Origin: Meridianimarinicoccus aquatilis
Lineage (GTDB): Bacteria > Pseudomonadota > Alphaproteobacteria > Rhodobacterales > Rhodobacteraceae
Length of the DNA stretch: 64,000 nt
Assembly: GCF_004358675.1 (NCBI RefSeq)
Contig: NZ_SMZO01000006.1
Span: 62,001-126,000 of the forward strand
Direction: 5' to 3'
Shown here: positions 43,435 to 51,944 of the stretch, piece after piece
Position numbering within the stretch: the first letter of the stretch is position 1
How the letters are laid out: the number at the start of each line of letters is the position of its first letter
The notes under the pieces: model-generated
Database searches by the model: none
What the model saw: only the letters and a program-made list of their open reading frames with translations
What the model was told of the DNA's origin: nothing
Translations under genes and position numbers: made by a program

Positions 43435-44484
43435 TCACATCGTCCGCAAATATGCAGTGAGAATGTCACGGGCCGCGGCCAAGTCGGTTTTGTGGACCAT
43501 CTCGGTGACGGTATGGATGTACCGGGTACCAACGACGATTCCCACCGCGCGGGCCCCCGCGGCAGCCTGTTGCGCGGCTGCGCCATCTTGGCCACCAGCG
43601 CGCAGCATAGTTCGTTGGAAGGGAATTTCTTCCGCTTCGGCAAGATTGGCGAACGTGTCCACCAAACCCTTGTCGGCAATGAACGAACTGTCACGCACGT
43701 GTAACCCGAACCCTTTGCCTTGTTGGGTTGTTCGGTCCTGTTCCGGCACGCCCGGTGTGTCACAGGCCAGCGTCGTATCGATACCGATGCCGATATCGGG
43801 CTTGATAGCAAACGCTGCTGTTCGCGCGCCGCGCAAGCCGACCTCTTCTTGGCAGGTAAAGGCAACGTGAATATCCGCATCCGTTCGCAGATCGCCCAAA
43901 GCGCGCAGAGCTTCAATGCCGAGCCAGCACGCAATCCTGTTGTCGAGTGCTTTTGAGACGACCTTTTCGCCGATTTCGATGAAAGGCTCTTCCATCACGA
44001 CCATGTCACCAATTTCGACCTTGTCTGCTGTCGCCTCACCAAGGCCAAGATCAATCACGAATTCGCTGACTTCCGGGATCTTCTTGCGGTCTTCGGGGCT
44101 GGCAATGTGCACGGGACGCCCGCCGGGGTTCATTACCCCAAGCAGGTCACCGTTTTCAGTGCACACACGCACCCGCCGCGAGAACAGATTGCGTGGATCA
44201 AAGCCGCCGACGGGTTGAACATAGATGTAGCCCTGTTCGGTGATGTGGCTGACCATAAACCCGATTTCATCCATGTGGCACAGGAGCATGACTTTCAGCG
44301 GGTTCTCACCGGTGCCTGCGCGGCGACACAGAAGCGAGCCCATGGCATCTTCTTCGACCTCATCGAACAAGCCGTCTATTTCACGCAGGATCAGGTCACG
44401 TACGCGACCTTCGTTGCCAGGAACGCCGGGCGTTTCACAAAGGCTCTTGAGCAGGTCGATGTTGAGGGGCGCGCTGTCAGTCAT
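43435..44484 (-). CDS. M42 family metallopeptidase
   Basis: A 349-residue cytosolic aminopeptidase-like enzyme. The ATG at 44484 is chosen because AAGG stands 6 bases before it; another ATG two codons upstream directly abuts that site. Metal-ligand motifs of the M42/M18 group are visible: MLLCHMDEIGFMV (His-x-Asp), SKALDNRIACW (bridging Asp), TCQEEVGLRGA (catalytic Glu and Glu ligand), and GIGIDTTLACDTPG. Family members form dodecameric shells that trim peptides. No operon partner is evident. Confidence 0.93.
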   Translation of the reverse strand: MTDSAPLNIDLLKSLCETPGVPGNEGRVRDLILREIDGLFDEVEEDAMGSLLCRRAGTGENPLKVMLLCHMDEIGFMVSHITEQGYIYVQPVGGFDPRNLFSRRVRVCTENGDLLGVMNPGGRPVHIASPEDRKKIPEVSEFVIDLGLGEATADKVEIGDMVVMEEPFIEIGEKVVSKALDNRIACWLGIEALRALGDLRTDADIHVAFTCQEEVGLRGARTAAFAIKPDIGIGIDTTLACDTPGVPEQDRTTQQGKGFGLHVRDSSFIADKGLVDTFANLAEAEEIPFQRTMLRAGGQDGAAAQQAAAGARAVGIVVGTRYIHTVTEMVHKTDLAAARDILTAYLRTM

Positions 44485-44609
44485 GTGCATCCTTTCACAC
44501 GGAAAATCCGGGTCACTATCACGTTGCTATAAGGTGGTATCGCCGATCACACGGACAAGGGCCAGACCTGTCGGGACAAAGCGTCGTGCGACCGCGCAAA
44601 ACGAAGAAC

Positions 44610-44630
44610 GCCGCCTCTGGCGGAGGCGGC
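44610..44630 (-). terminator. Terminator hairpin of the VPLPA-CTERM gene
   Basis: GCCGCCTC at 44610-44617 and its complement at 44623-44630 enclose a 5-base loop. On the minus strand it is followed by TTCTTCGTTTT, a weak T-rich run, placing it as the 3' end signal of the gene stopping at 44677. Confidence 0.65.
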
Positions 44631-44676
44631 GAAACTCGTTGACGATGTGGTCGCTTTTGGGGCGCGATCCGAAGGA

Positions 44677-45309
44677 TCAGGCGACTTTGCGCCGGGCGCG
44701 AAGCGCGGCCAAGGCACCAAGGCCCGCCAGTGCCAAAGGAAGGGCAGTCGGCAATGGAACGGGCGCGGGAGCAAGCGACGGCCCACCGGGAAACCCGCTG
44801 ATCGACGATGCGGTATACATGATGCCCACATCGCGCTTGTTCTTTCCGTAAAACGCGTCGCTGTCATAGAACCGCAGTGCGACATAAAGCGGGCCCGTGT
44901 ACCCGTCCAGAACATAGGATACTTTGTGCGCGCTATCATCGTCCAAGCCGCTAATGGATTCTGTGTAGAAGCCTGGATTGTGATAACTGTCGGGCCAAGA
45001 ATACTTGTTCTTGAACTCCTCACGTTGAAGGACGAAATCCAACTTGCCGCTTTTGCCGTCTTCGTGGGTGAACACGAAATCAAGGCTTAGCGTACCGTCG
45101 GCGAACCCACTGAACGTCAGAAAATCAACGTCGTTCTGTTTGTTCTGCGCACCAGTGACCGAAACGATGTCACTCCCAAACACCGAGGCTTTCTGCGGGG
45201 TGCCGCCGAAGTCACCCTTGTCTGCGAACGACTCGTCGCTGGACATGGTGGCCGCGCTTGCACTTGTGGCCATAAGTGCCGCGAAAATAATACCGATGAA
45301 GTGTTTCAT
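44677..45309 (-). CDS. VPLPA-CTERM sorting domain-containing secreted protein
   Basis: A 210-residue protein with a signal peptide (MKHFIGIIFAALMATSASAA), a beta-rich body of unknown function, and a C-terminal sorting signal: Pro-rich APAPVPLPTALPLALAG, a hydrophobic stretch, and the basic end LRARRKVA. This tripartite tail is the VPLPA-CTERM form of PEP-CTERM, recognised by an exosortase/XrtD-type enzyme in Rhodobacterales; no exosortase gene is in the window. The body, with a repeated Asp/Gly/Phe pattern (DFLTFSGFADGTLSLDFVF), resembles other secreted matrix-type proteins. No partner is adjacent. Confidence 0.87.
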   Translation of the reverse strand: MKHFIGIIFAALMATSASAATMSSDESFADKGDFGGTPQKASVFGSDIVSVTGAQNKQNDVDFLTFSGFADGTLSLDFVFTHEDGKSGKLDFVLQREEFKNKYSWPDSYHNPGFYTESISGLDDDSAHKVSYVLDGYTGPLYVALRFYDSDAFYGKNKRDVGIMYTASSISGFPGGPSLAPAPVPLPTALPLALAGLGALAALRARRKVA

Positions 45310-45404
45310 ATCCTGCCCTCCTGTCTACGCCATATATAGGTAGCAGCATGGTTGAGTTGGAGTGACGTGAGCGTCAATTTCGATATGCATTGGGTGCATG
45401 ACGC

Positions 45405-45440
45405 CAAAAACAAAGGGCGCCGCACATGCGACGCCCCTTT
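45405..45440 (-). terminator. Terminator of the TRAP operon
   Basis: An imperfect 12-base stem (45412-45423 with 45428-45440, one bulge and one mismatch) lies just after the dctP stop at 45462 on the minus strand and is followed by GTTTTTGG, so it fits a rho-independent terminator for the six-gene run that ends here. Confidence 0.7.
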
Positions 45441-45461
45441 ATTCACTCAGTTGCTTTCGGG

Positions 45462-46517
45462 TCAGTTAAGATCGCGCGCATTCCCTGCAGCGATCTCTTC
45501 TTCGGCACTCGCCACGGCATCTGTCAACGCCGTGAAAATTGCTTCCCCGCCATCAACATTGGCTTTGAACCAGTCGTATACCGGTGCCGCCGCATCGCGG
45601 AACATCTCTTTTTCTTCTGGAGTCGGGACGTACAAGTCACCGCCACCTTCCACGAAGGCTTCGTATGCCGCGATAGATTTGCGTTTGGGGCTGGCAAAGG
45701 TGGCCTGCTGAAGCTGATAGAACCCGTCATTTACGACGCGGCGCAGGTCTTCTGGCATGGACATGAAACGATCATTGCTCATCCACCACAGCGCCCCCAT
45801 ATAGGCGTGGCCATCCAATGTGACGTATTGCAGGCCGGCATCGGGGAATTTCATGCCCATGATGTCGGTGATGCCGTTCTTGGTGCCTTCGACAACGCCA
45901 GTTTGCAACGAGGTAAAGAGTTCAGGCCACGGGATCGGGGTGGGCGACGCGCCAAGCGCCTTGACCAACTCCTGGGGAAGGTCGGCCACCACGGTGCGCA
46001 TCTTCAGTCCTTCAAGGTCAGAGGGGGACTGTACCCGACGCTGCGTGTTGGCGAAGTTGCGCCAGCCGCCCGTGTTCCCGATGGTCATCAAGCGGATCGT
46101 GCCGGCGCTGTCTTCCAACGCCATATCGCGCATGGTCCGTACAAAATCGCCCTGCAGAACCGTTTCCGCAACGCGATCACCTGCCATCAGATACGGAAGA
46201 TCGAGGACCTGCACGTATGGAAAAATGCCCGCTGCGCCACCCGACGTCGAAATGAAGATATCGATCGAACCATCAGCGACGCCCTGCAAACATTCTGCGC
46301 CGTTGCTGCACAGTTGGGTGCCAATGAACAGTTCAACCTCGATGGCGCCATTGGACGCAGCTTCCACGTAGTTCTTGAACACCACGAGGCCGTCATAGTC
46401 TTCGTCATTCTCGTTGGAATTGGCCGTTGCGCGCAGGGTATATTCCTGAGCGGTGACCGCCAGCGGTGCCGCGAGCAGAGTTGCAGCCAGAAGCGGCGTC
46501 GTCAGATTTCTGAGCAT
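45462..46517 (-). CDS. TRAP transporter substrate-binding protein (DctP family)
   Basis: A 351-residue secreted protein with a signal peptide (cleaved after LAVTAQ) and the DctP fold: the mature part opens YTLRATANSNENDEDYDGLV, with FKNYVEAASNGAIEVELF and a conserved Arg region in RTVVADLPQELVKALGASP. It captures the ligand in the periplasm and passes it to the QM permease. DctP proteins bind anions through a conserved Arg, and known ligands include carboxylates and, in several bacteria, sulfonates such as taurine, isethionate and dihydroxypropanesulfonate. It is the last gene of the run headed by the SsuD-family monooxygenase. Confidence 0.93.
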   Translation of the reverse strand: MLRNLTTPLLAATLLAAPLAVTAQEYTLRATANSNENDEDYDGLVVFKNYVEAASNGAIEVELFIGTQLCSNGAECLQGVADGSIDIFISTSGGAAGIFPYVQVLDLPYLMAGDRVAETVLQGDFVRTMRDMALEDSAGTIRLMTIGNTGGWRNFANTQRRVQSPSDLEGLKMRTVVADLPQELVKALGASPTPIPWPELFTSLQTGVVEGTKNGITDIMGMKFPDAGLQYVTLDGHAYMGALWWMSNDRFMSMPEDLRRVVNDGFYQLQQATFASPKRKSIAAYEAFVEGGGDLYVPTPEEKEMFRDAAAPVYDWFKANVDGGEAIFTALTDAVASAEEEIAAGNARDLN

Positions 46518-46542
46518 TTTGGTTCTCCCTATTTTTGATGCG

Positions 46543-47832
46543 TTAGTTCACGAACCCTGCAAGGCGGGGCACGGTCATGGAAATTGCGGGCACAAAGGTG
46601 ATCAGGAAAATCACCGCGATTTCAACCGCCAGAAACGGAAGGATTGCCCGAGCGATTGTTTCAACGCGTTCGCCCGAAACGCTCGAGGCGACAAACAGCA
46701 CCAAGCCCATGGGCGGCGTCGCCAAACCAACGGTCAGGTTGACCGACATGATGATGGCGAAATGCACGCTGTCGACACCAAGATCGGTGAAAATGGGTCC
46801 AAGGATCGGCCCAAGAATGATGATGGCTGGCCCCGCATCCAAGAACATGCCGACGACAAAGAGCAAGATGTTGATCAGAAACAGCAGGATCAGCGGATTT
46901 TCGGACAGCCCCAGAATGATCGCGGCCAGAGTTTCGGGGGCATGGCTGAGTGACACAACTGTTTTGAACGCCATTGCAGACCCAACCAGCAAGAGCACAA
47001 CAGCCGATGTTGTGCCCGCCCGAACAAGCACATCGGGCAGGTCTTTCGGGTTCAGGCTGCGCAGAACGAACAGCCCGATCACAAGCGCATAAGCGACCGC
47101 GACGGCGGCGGCTTCGGTCGGGGTAAAGACACCACCCAAAATCCCGCCAAGGATGATGACAGGGGTCATGAGCGGGAAAAACGCTTTCAGGCTTGCCTGC
47201 CCAGTTTCGCCCCACGTGGTGCGCCGTGACGCAATTGGAAAGTCATACCGGTCCGTCATCACTTTGATCATGGCCATCAGGCCAAGCCCAACCAGAATAC
47301 CCGGTACGATCCCGGCAAGAAACAAGGCAGCGACGCTTTCGCCCATCACATAGGCATAGATGATCATGATGCCTGATGGGGGAATGATCGGTCCGATCAC
47401 CGAACTGGCCGCCGTGATCGCGGCGGCGAAGCGCCGGGTGTACCCCTGCCGCTCCATCGCCGGGATCAACATTGATCCAAGCGCCGACGTATCTGCAACT
47501 GCTGACCCTGACAGCCCAGCAAAAAGCATCGATGACAGCACGTTCACATGGGCCAGCCCGCCGCGAAGATGACCCATCAAGGCTTGCGCGAACTCCACGA
47601 GCCGCGCCGTGATACCACCGCGATTCATCAACTCGCCCGCCAGCATGAAAAACGGGATCGCCATCAGCGGAAAACTGTCCATCCCATTATAAACATTTCG
47701 GTAAAGCAGTGCGATGTCACGTTCCTGACCGTTGATGAACAGCATCAGTCCCGGCGCCGCCAACATGGCAAAGAACACGGGCAACCCGATCAGCAGAAAC
47801 AGCAAGAAAAGGGGGAGGAACCATATCAGCAC
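46543..47832 (-). CDS. TRAP transporter large permease (DctM family)
   Basis: A 429-residue membrane protein with about 12 segments, starting at a GTG directly after the dctQ stop codon. Family motifs are FAGLSGSAVADTSALGSMLI and GPIIPPSGIMIIYAYVMG, with VGLATPPMGLVLFVASS near the end. It couples sodium-driven import to ligand release from DctP. dctP starts 25 bases downstream. Confidence 0.95.
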   Translation of the reverse strand: MLIWFLPLFLLFLLIGLPVFFAMLAAPGLMLFINGQERDIALLYRNVYNGMDSFPLMAIPFFMLAGELMNRGGITARLVEFAQALMGHLRGGLAHVNVLSSMLFAGLSGSAVADTSALGSMLIPAMERQGYTRRFAAAITAASSVIGPIIPPSGIMIIYAYVMGESVAALFLAGIVPGILVGLGLMAMIKVMTDRYDFPIASRRTTWGETGQASLKAFFPLMTPVIILGGILGGVFTPTEAAAVAVAYALVIGLFVLRSLNPKDLPDVLVRAGTTSAVVLLLVGSAMAFKTVVSLSHAPETLAAIILGLSENPLILLFLINILLFVVGMFLDAGPAIIILGPILGPIFTDLGVDSVHFAIIMSVNLTVGLATPPMGLVLFVASSVSGERVETIARAILPFLAVEIAVIFLITFVPAISMTVPRLAGFVN

Positions 47833-48489
47833 CTATTCTGCCTCCACGATGTCTTGAGGGATCGGGCGCAAGGCGGCCCCATTCCCCAGAAAGGTAACGA
47901 GACTGCGTAACAGCAATTCGACATTGACGAGCGTGAGTAACATCAACCCGACAAAGAGCGACGCGTACATCAAGGCCAAGGGCATCTTCACCCAGCCCGG
48001 AGTGATCGAAAACGCCGCATCGGCGCGAGTGCACAGGGTCAGTGACATGTCCATGCCCGGCAGTGGCAGAGCGAACTCCAGCGTAAAAGGAAGCCAGAGC
48101 GACGAGGATTTGAACAGGCATCCTGACATGGTGTGTGCATGGCCCAGCGGCACACCTTTCAAAAGAACCAGAAACGCCAGCGTCAACAGGCCAAGCGACA
48201 GAAGCGCAGCGACCCGCACGGGCAGGGCGCGCGAGACCAGATCAATGGCAACGAACCCGCCCCGGCGATACGCCACAGGTGCGATCAGGCCCGTCATCCA
48301 CAGCATCAGAAAGCGTGCGGCTTCGTCTGGCCATGGAAGAGCATTGTTCAAGATATAGCGAAAGAACACTTGCAACAGGATGACGGCAACCATCAACGCC
48401 ATCGCGATGATCGTCACCCAACGGCCCAGATGACCGACGGCCGTATTGAACGCCTGCAACGGCGCAATCAGCCAAAGCAGTACCGCCAT
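47833..48489 (-). CDS. TRAP transporter small permease (DctQ family)
   Basis: A 218-residue membrane protein. I use the ATG at 48489 (MAVLLWLIAPLQAF), which has GGAGG 9 bases upstream. Four membrane segments with the DctQ pattern are visible (FFRYILNNALPWPDEAARFL and RRGGFVAIDLVSRALP). It is longer than the usual 160-190 residues because of an extra hydrophilic insert near residues 125-160 (HTMSGCLFKSSSLW). The stop abuts the dctM start. Confidence 0.92.
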   Translation of the reverse strand: MAVLLWLIAPLQAFNTAVGHLGRWVTIIAMALMVAVILLQVFFRYILNNALPWPDEAARFLMLWMTGLIAPVAYRRGGFVAIDLVSRALPVRVAALLSLGLLTLAFLVLLKGVPLGHAHTMSGCLFKSSSLWLPFTLEFALPLPGMDMSLTLCTRADAAFSITPGWVKMPLALMYASLFVGLMLLTLVNVELLLRSLVTFLGNGAALRPIPQDIVEAE

Positions 48490-48557
48490 GGCGGTGTCTC
48501 CTCCCAAGTGGCCGCGTTGGGCCTGCAGGCCCGTCCTTGTGGCGGGTCCTGCGCAAA

Positions 48558-48577
48558 CCGGGCCCTTTCGGACCCGG
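48558..48577 (-). repeat. Hairpin between the flavin reductase and dctQ genes
   Basis: On the minus strand CCGGGTCC and GGGCCCGG (one G-U pair) enclose a GAAA tetraloop, followed by TTTGC. It lies directly after the flavin reductase stop in the 95-base gap before dctQ, so it may lower transport-gene expression relative to the enzymes or protect the upstream mRNA. Confidence 0.55.
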
Positions 48578-48584
48578 CAGTGGT

Positions 48585-49079
48585 TCAGTCGTTCTTGACG
48601 AAGCGCCCGAAACGACCTTTCGCAAATAGCAGCGGGTCCATGTCAGACCTTGTCACGCGCAGAACCTGACTGACAAGTATGCGATGGTCGCCGCCGGGAT
48701 GATCCGCAAAAGTTTCACATTCGAAACGGCTGAGGCAGCCATTCAGCAGCGGAACGCCCGTGTCTGATCGGGTCCAGTCCACCGCGTCAAAGTCGTTCCC
48801 GTTTTTGGCAAAGCGCAAGGCCAAATTCGCTTGATCGTGACTCATGACGTGGATCGCGGTGAATTTCGCTTCGCGGAAGATCGGGCAGCGGTCGGAATTC
48901 AAATCAACCGACCAAAGAACCAACGCCGGGCTGAGCGACACGGACGAAAAGCTGTTGGCCGTAATTGCCACCGGCCCGTCTGGCCCCTGTGCGGTGACAA
49001 CGGTCACACCCGTTCCAAACAGGCCAAGCGCATCTCGCAGTAAACGTTCCGATCCCGGACCGGGCAGAAAACTCGTCAT
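48585..49079 (-). CDS. Flavin reductase family protein (SmoA/SsuE-like role)
   Basis: A 164-residue protein with the FMN-binding split-barrel fold. The ATG at 49079 (MTSFLPGPGSERLL) follows AAGGA; longer in-frame versions run into the next gene's territory. Motifs: ALGLFGTGVTVVTAQGPDG, ITANSFSSVSLSPALVLWSV, and HDQANLALRFA, all typical of flavin reductases that supply FMNH2 to two-component monooxygenases. The natural partner is the SsuD-family enzyme encoded two genes upstream. It occupies the place of SmoA in the sulfoquinovose monooxygenase pathway. Confidence 0.9.
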   Translation of the reverse strand: MTSFLPGPGSERLLRDALGLFGTGVTVVTAQGPDGPVAITANSFSSVSLSPALVLWSVDLNSDRCPIFREAKFTAIHVMSHDQANLALRFAKNGNDFDAVDWTRSDTGVPLLNGCLSRFECETFADHPGGDHRILVSQVLRVTRSDMDPLLFAKGRFGRFVKND

Positions 49080-49104
49080 TTGAAAGTCCTTTGCACCGTC
49101 CATG

Positions 49105-49998
49105 TCATGGCACCTCTGCGCCGGTCGCTTCGGTGTAAAGCTCAAACCAGTCTTGGCGGCTCAGCGTTACTTTACATGCATCTGACAATGTGGCGATCCG
49201 CGACAGGGAATTGGTGCCCATCACGGGCGCGATCCAAGCAGGATGTGCCAAAAGCCACGCCACAGCAACCGCAGCGGCATCAACCTCATACTGCGCGCCG
49301 ATGCGCGTCATCAGCTTGAGCAGCTTTTTGTTGCGTTTCTTGAACAAAGCGCCACCGCCCAGAGGGGACCACGCCATTGGCACCACGGCCCTCTCTTGCA
49401 AGAATGCCAGATCCCCGTTTGTAAAGGCGCTTGTCTCAAGCAGGCTTATTTCAATCTGATTGGTGACCAACGGCGCCCGCATGGCAGTTTGCAGCAACGT
49501 GAAATCATGCGGGCGGAAATTCGACACGCCGACATGGCGTACCTTACCGGATGCGATCAGCCCATCCAGCGCGGCGCCGGTTTCAGTGTGGTTCATCAAC
49601 GGGTCAGGCCGGTGGATGAGCAGCAGATCAATCCGCTCGATTGCCATATCTGTCAGCGACTGGTCAACCGACGCGGTGATATGGGCCGCGCTGGTATCGT
49701 AATGCTTCACGCGTGCCCCGGAATGGCGACCCACCGGTGCCACGATCCCGCATTTGGTCACAATTTCCATCTTGTCGCGCAAATGCGGCGCGGCGCGCAC
49801 GGCCTCGCCCAGTATCGCTTCGGCCGTATAACCGCCGTAAATGTCGGCCTGATCGAAACTCGTAATTCCCTGCTCAAGGCAAAGCTCAATCTTGGCCTGC
49901 ACATGTTCTGGGCTGGTGTTTTCGTCATCGCCCAATCGCCACATCCCGTAAACGATGCGCGACAAAGACAAATCAGGGGCGAGAATGGCACGTTGCAT
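49105..49998 (-). CDS. Aldo/keto reductase, YdhF/SmoB-like
   Basis: A 297-residue TIM-barrel oxidoreductase. The ATG at 49998 (MQRAILAPDLSLSRIVYGMW) overlaps the stop of the monooxygenase gene as TAATG. The catalytic tetrad is visible: D49 and Y54 (SFDQADIYGGY), K82 (EIVTKCG) and H129 (LLLIHRPDP). The C-terminal half has MAWSPLGGG and PVMGTNSLSRI, in the cofactor-binding region. Sequence layout is that of the YdhF branch, to which SmoB belongs; SmoB reduces the 6-oxo-glucose released by sulfoquinovose monooxygenase. Coupling to the monooxygenase suggests it reduces the aldehyde made by oxidative C-S cleavage. Confidence 0.92.
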   Translation of the reverse strand: MQRAILAPDLSLSRIVYGMWRLGDDENTSPEHVQAKIELCLEQGITSFDQADIYGGYTAEAILGEAVRAAPHLRDKMEIVTKCGIVAPVGRHSGARVKHYDTSAAHITASVDQSLTDMAIERIDLLLIHRPDPLMNHTETGAALDGLIASGKVRHVGVSNFRPHDFTLLQTAMRAPLVTNQIEISLLETSAFTNGDLAFLQERAVVPMAWSPLGGGALFKKRNKKLLKLMTRIGAQYEVDAAAVAVAWLLAHPAWIAPVMGTNSLSRIATLSDACKVTLSRQDWFELYTEATGAEVP

Positions 49999-51152
49999 TA
50001 GCGGCGGACTCCGGTGCCCAACGGTGTGGGCGGTGTTGTTGCAGGTACGCGCCCATAAACTTCGGGCAGGGCGCATGTGTTCAGATGCGGCATCACGCGC
50101 TGACCAAAATGGCGGCATTCATCAAGATGTGGATACCCCGAGAAGATGAACGCGCGAATGCCCATTTCCTTATAAGCTTCGATCTCGGACATAATCTGGT
50201 CTGTCGATCCGACCAGTGCGGCGCCGCACCCAGAGCGTGCTCGCCCAATGCCTGTCCACAAATGCGGTTCCACATACCCGTATTTATCGGCCAACTCGCG
50301 CGCACGGGCTTGATGCGATACACCCAATGAAATGCTGTCATGGGCACGGTCGCGGATCAGCTTTCCGTATTCATCGTCAAGTTTGCTGGCAAGGTAGTCC
50401 GCATACTCCCGTGCCTCTGCTTCGGTGTCACGCACAATCATGTGCACGCGAAGTCCGAAGTCCAGTGTGCGACCATATTTTTCAGCGGCTTGTGAGGCGG
50501 CCTTCATGCGTTCTGCTATCTGGTCTTTCGGCTCTGGCCACATCAAATAGACATCGCAATGCTGCCCGCAAAGATCGACCGCAGCCGGAGAATAACCACC
50601 AAAATACAGAAGTGGACCACCTGTTTGGTACGGCCGTGAAGGGTCTGTCGTGACGCCCTTAAAGTCATAGATTTGACCGGAATAATTGATTTCGTCCCGC
50701 GTCCACGCTTGTTTGAGGATTTCGACAACTTCACGCGACCGTTGGTAACGGAATGCGCTGTCGGCGACTTCACCAGGGAAATCGCTGGAAATGATGTTGA
50801 CCGTCAACCGTCCCTTAAGCATGTGATCAAGGGTGGCCAACGTGCGGGCAAGCATGATTGGCTGCATCTCGCCGCAGCGGACGGCAGCCAGAAAGTTGAT
50901 CTTGTCGGTGATCGGGGCATTCCCGGCGACGAAGCTCAGCACGTCTTGGCCCACCTGATACGACGAGGGGCATAGAATGTTGCGAAACCCCTGCGCTTCA
51001 GCCTCGCGCACGATCGCCGAGCAGTGATCCCAGCTTGATCTCAGCGCGCCGTCCGGGACACCGAGAAACTGATAGTCATCAGAACACAGCGCCGAAAACC
51101 ACGACACTTCCACGGCATCTAGATCGGCGGATGTGACGGGGACAACGGTCAT
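49998..51152 (-). CDS. LLM class flavin-dependent monooxygenase, SsuD/SmoC-like
   Basis: A 384-residue TIM-barrel monooxygenase that uses reduced flavin from a partner. Alignment by eye to E. coli SsuD keeps a constant 9-residue offset across the active site: R235 and H237 (LRVHMIVRD), R306 (WTGIGRARSG), Y340 and H342 (FSGYPHLDE), which correspond to the substrate/flavin residues R226, H228, R297, Y331 and H333. The Cys54 position is not Cys (SSYQVGQD). FNG-like and LYFGG motifs (PLLYFGGYS) are also kept. It is therefore likely to cleave a C-S bond of an organosulfonate, releasing sulfite and an aldehyde. The substrate is not certain. AAGAGGAG precedes the ATG at 51152. Confidence 0.9.
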   Translation of the reverse strand: MTVVPVTSADLDAVEVSWFSALCSDDYQFLGVPDGALRSSWDHCSAIVREAEAQGFRNILCPSSYQVGQDVLSFVAGNAPITDKINFLAAVRCGEMQPIMLARTLATLDHMLKGRLTVNIISSDFPGEVADSAFRYQRSREVVEILKQAWTRDEINYSGQIYDFKGVTTDPSRPYQTGGPLLYFGGYSPAAVDLCGQHCDVYLMWPEPKDQIAERMKAASQAAEKYGRTLDFGLRVHMIVRDTEAEAREYADYLASKLDDEYGKLIRDRAHDSISLGVSHQARARELADKYGYVEPHLWTGIGRARSGCGAALVGSTDQIMSEIEAYKEMGIRAFIFSGYPHLDECRHFGQRVMPHLNTCALPEVYGRVPATTPPTPLGTGVRR

Positions 51153-51188
51153 GTTAGCGCTCCTCTTTTTGTTTGCGTAGCAGCTTCG

Positions 51189-51201
51189 TGATGGTGCATC
51201 A
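51189..51201. promoter_or_regulatory. Candidate operator in the monooxygenase/GntR gap
   Basis: TGATG-GTG-CATCA is a perfect inverted repeat with a 3-base centre in the 76-base divergent gap. GntR/HutC regulators commonly bind short palindromes beside their own gene, so this is the best candidate site; one copy only is seen. Confidence 0.35.
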
Positions 51202-51228
51202 ATAATAAATCAATTTTACTTGGACCCG

Positions 51229-51930
51229 ATGAACACTGATCGCAGCGCGCTGCCGAAGTACCAACAGCTGGCCGAACTTCTGCTGCGCGAAATCGCGGCG
51301 GGACGGCTTCGTGTTGGTGATCGTTTGCCGCCAGAGCGTGCGATGGCGGATGATCTGGGTGTGGCCGTGGGAACATTGCGCAAAGCGCTGGCAAGTTTGA
51401 CCGAAAAGGGCGTTATCGCGCGGCATCACGGGTCTGGAAATTACATCAAAAACAGCGGGCAATTATTGGGAATATATTCATTTTTTAGATTGGAGAGGAT
51501 TGATGGCGGTGGGCTGCCCCGTGCGCGGGTGTTGACCGCTGAACGGATGAAAAAACCCCACGGGCTGCCCACATTTGGCGCGCATGACGAGGCCATTCGC
51601 ATTCGGCGTCTGCGGCTTCTGGATGATGTGATCGTCGCCGCAGAAGAGATTTGGCTTGATGGCGACTATGCAGAACACTTGGCACCTGAGGATCTGTCGG
51701 AGTCGCTTTATCTTTACTATCGCGAACATCTTGGGTTGTGGATCGTTGGCGTCGAAGACCGGATCGGCGTTGGTGAAGTACCCGATTGGGCGGTGGCAAT
51801 CGGTTTGGCGGAAAGTGCTGCGTGCGGATTGGTTGAGCGCGTCAGCTTAGCCCAAAACGGCACCCGCGCAGAAGTATCACATACATGGTTCAATCCAGAC
51901 CGGGCGAGATATGTCTCGCGAAGCGGATAA
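51229..51930 (+). CDS. GntR family transcriptional regulator (HutC/UTRA type)
   Basis: A 233-residue regulator from the ATG at 51229; a TTG three codons upstream is possible. The N-terminal winged helix (about 5-72) has LLLREIAAGRLRVGDRLPPE and VAVGTLRKALASLTEKGVIA. The rest is a UTRA effector domain (about 90-230) of the type that binds sugars, sugar phosphates or small amines. It diverges from the monooxygenase operon across 76 bases and is 14 bases before an oxidoreductase gene, so it probably controls both transcripts in response to the imported substrate or a product. Confidence 0.92.
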   Translation: MNTDRSALPKYQQLAELLLREIAAGRLRVGDRLPPERAMADDLGVAVGTLRKALASLTEKGVIARHHGSGNYIKNSGQLLGIYSFFRLERIDGGGLPRARVLTAERMKKPHGLPTFGAHDEAIRIRRLRLLDDVIVAAEEIWLDGDYAEHLAPEDLSESLYLYYREHLGLWIVGVEDRIGVGEVPDWAVAIGLAESAACGLVERVSLAQNGTRAEVSHTWFNPDRARYVSRSG

Positions 51931-51944
51931 AGGGAAAACAGCGC

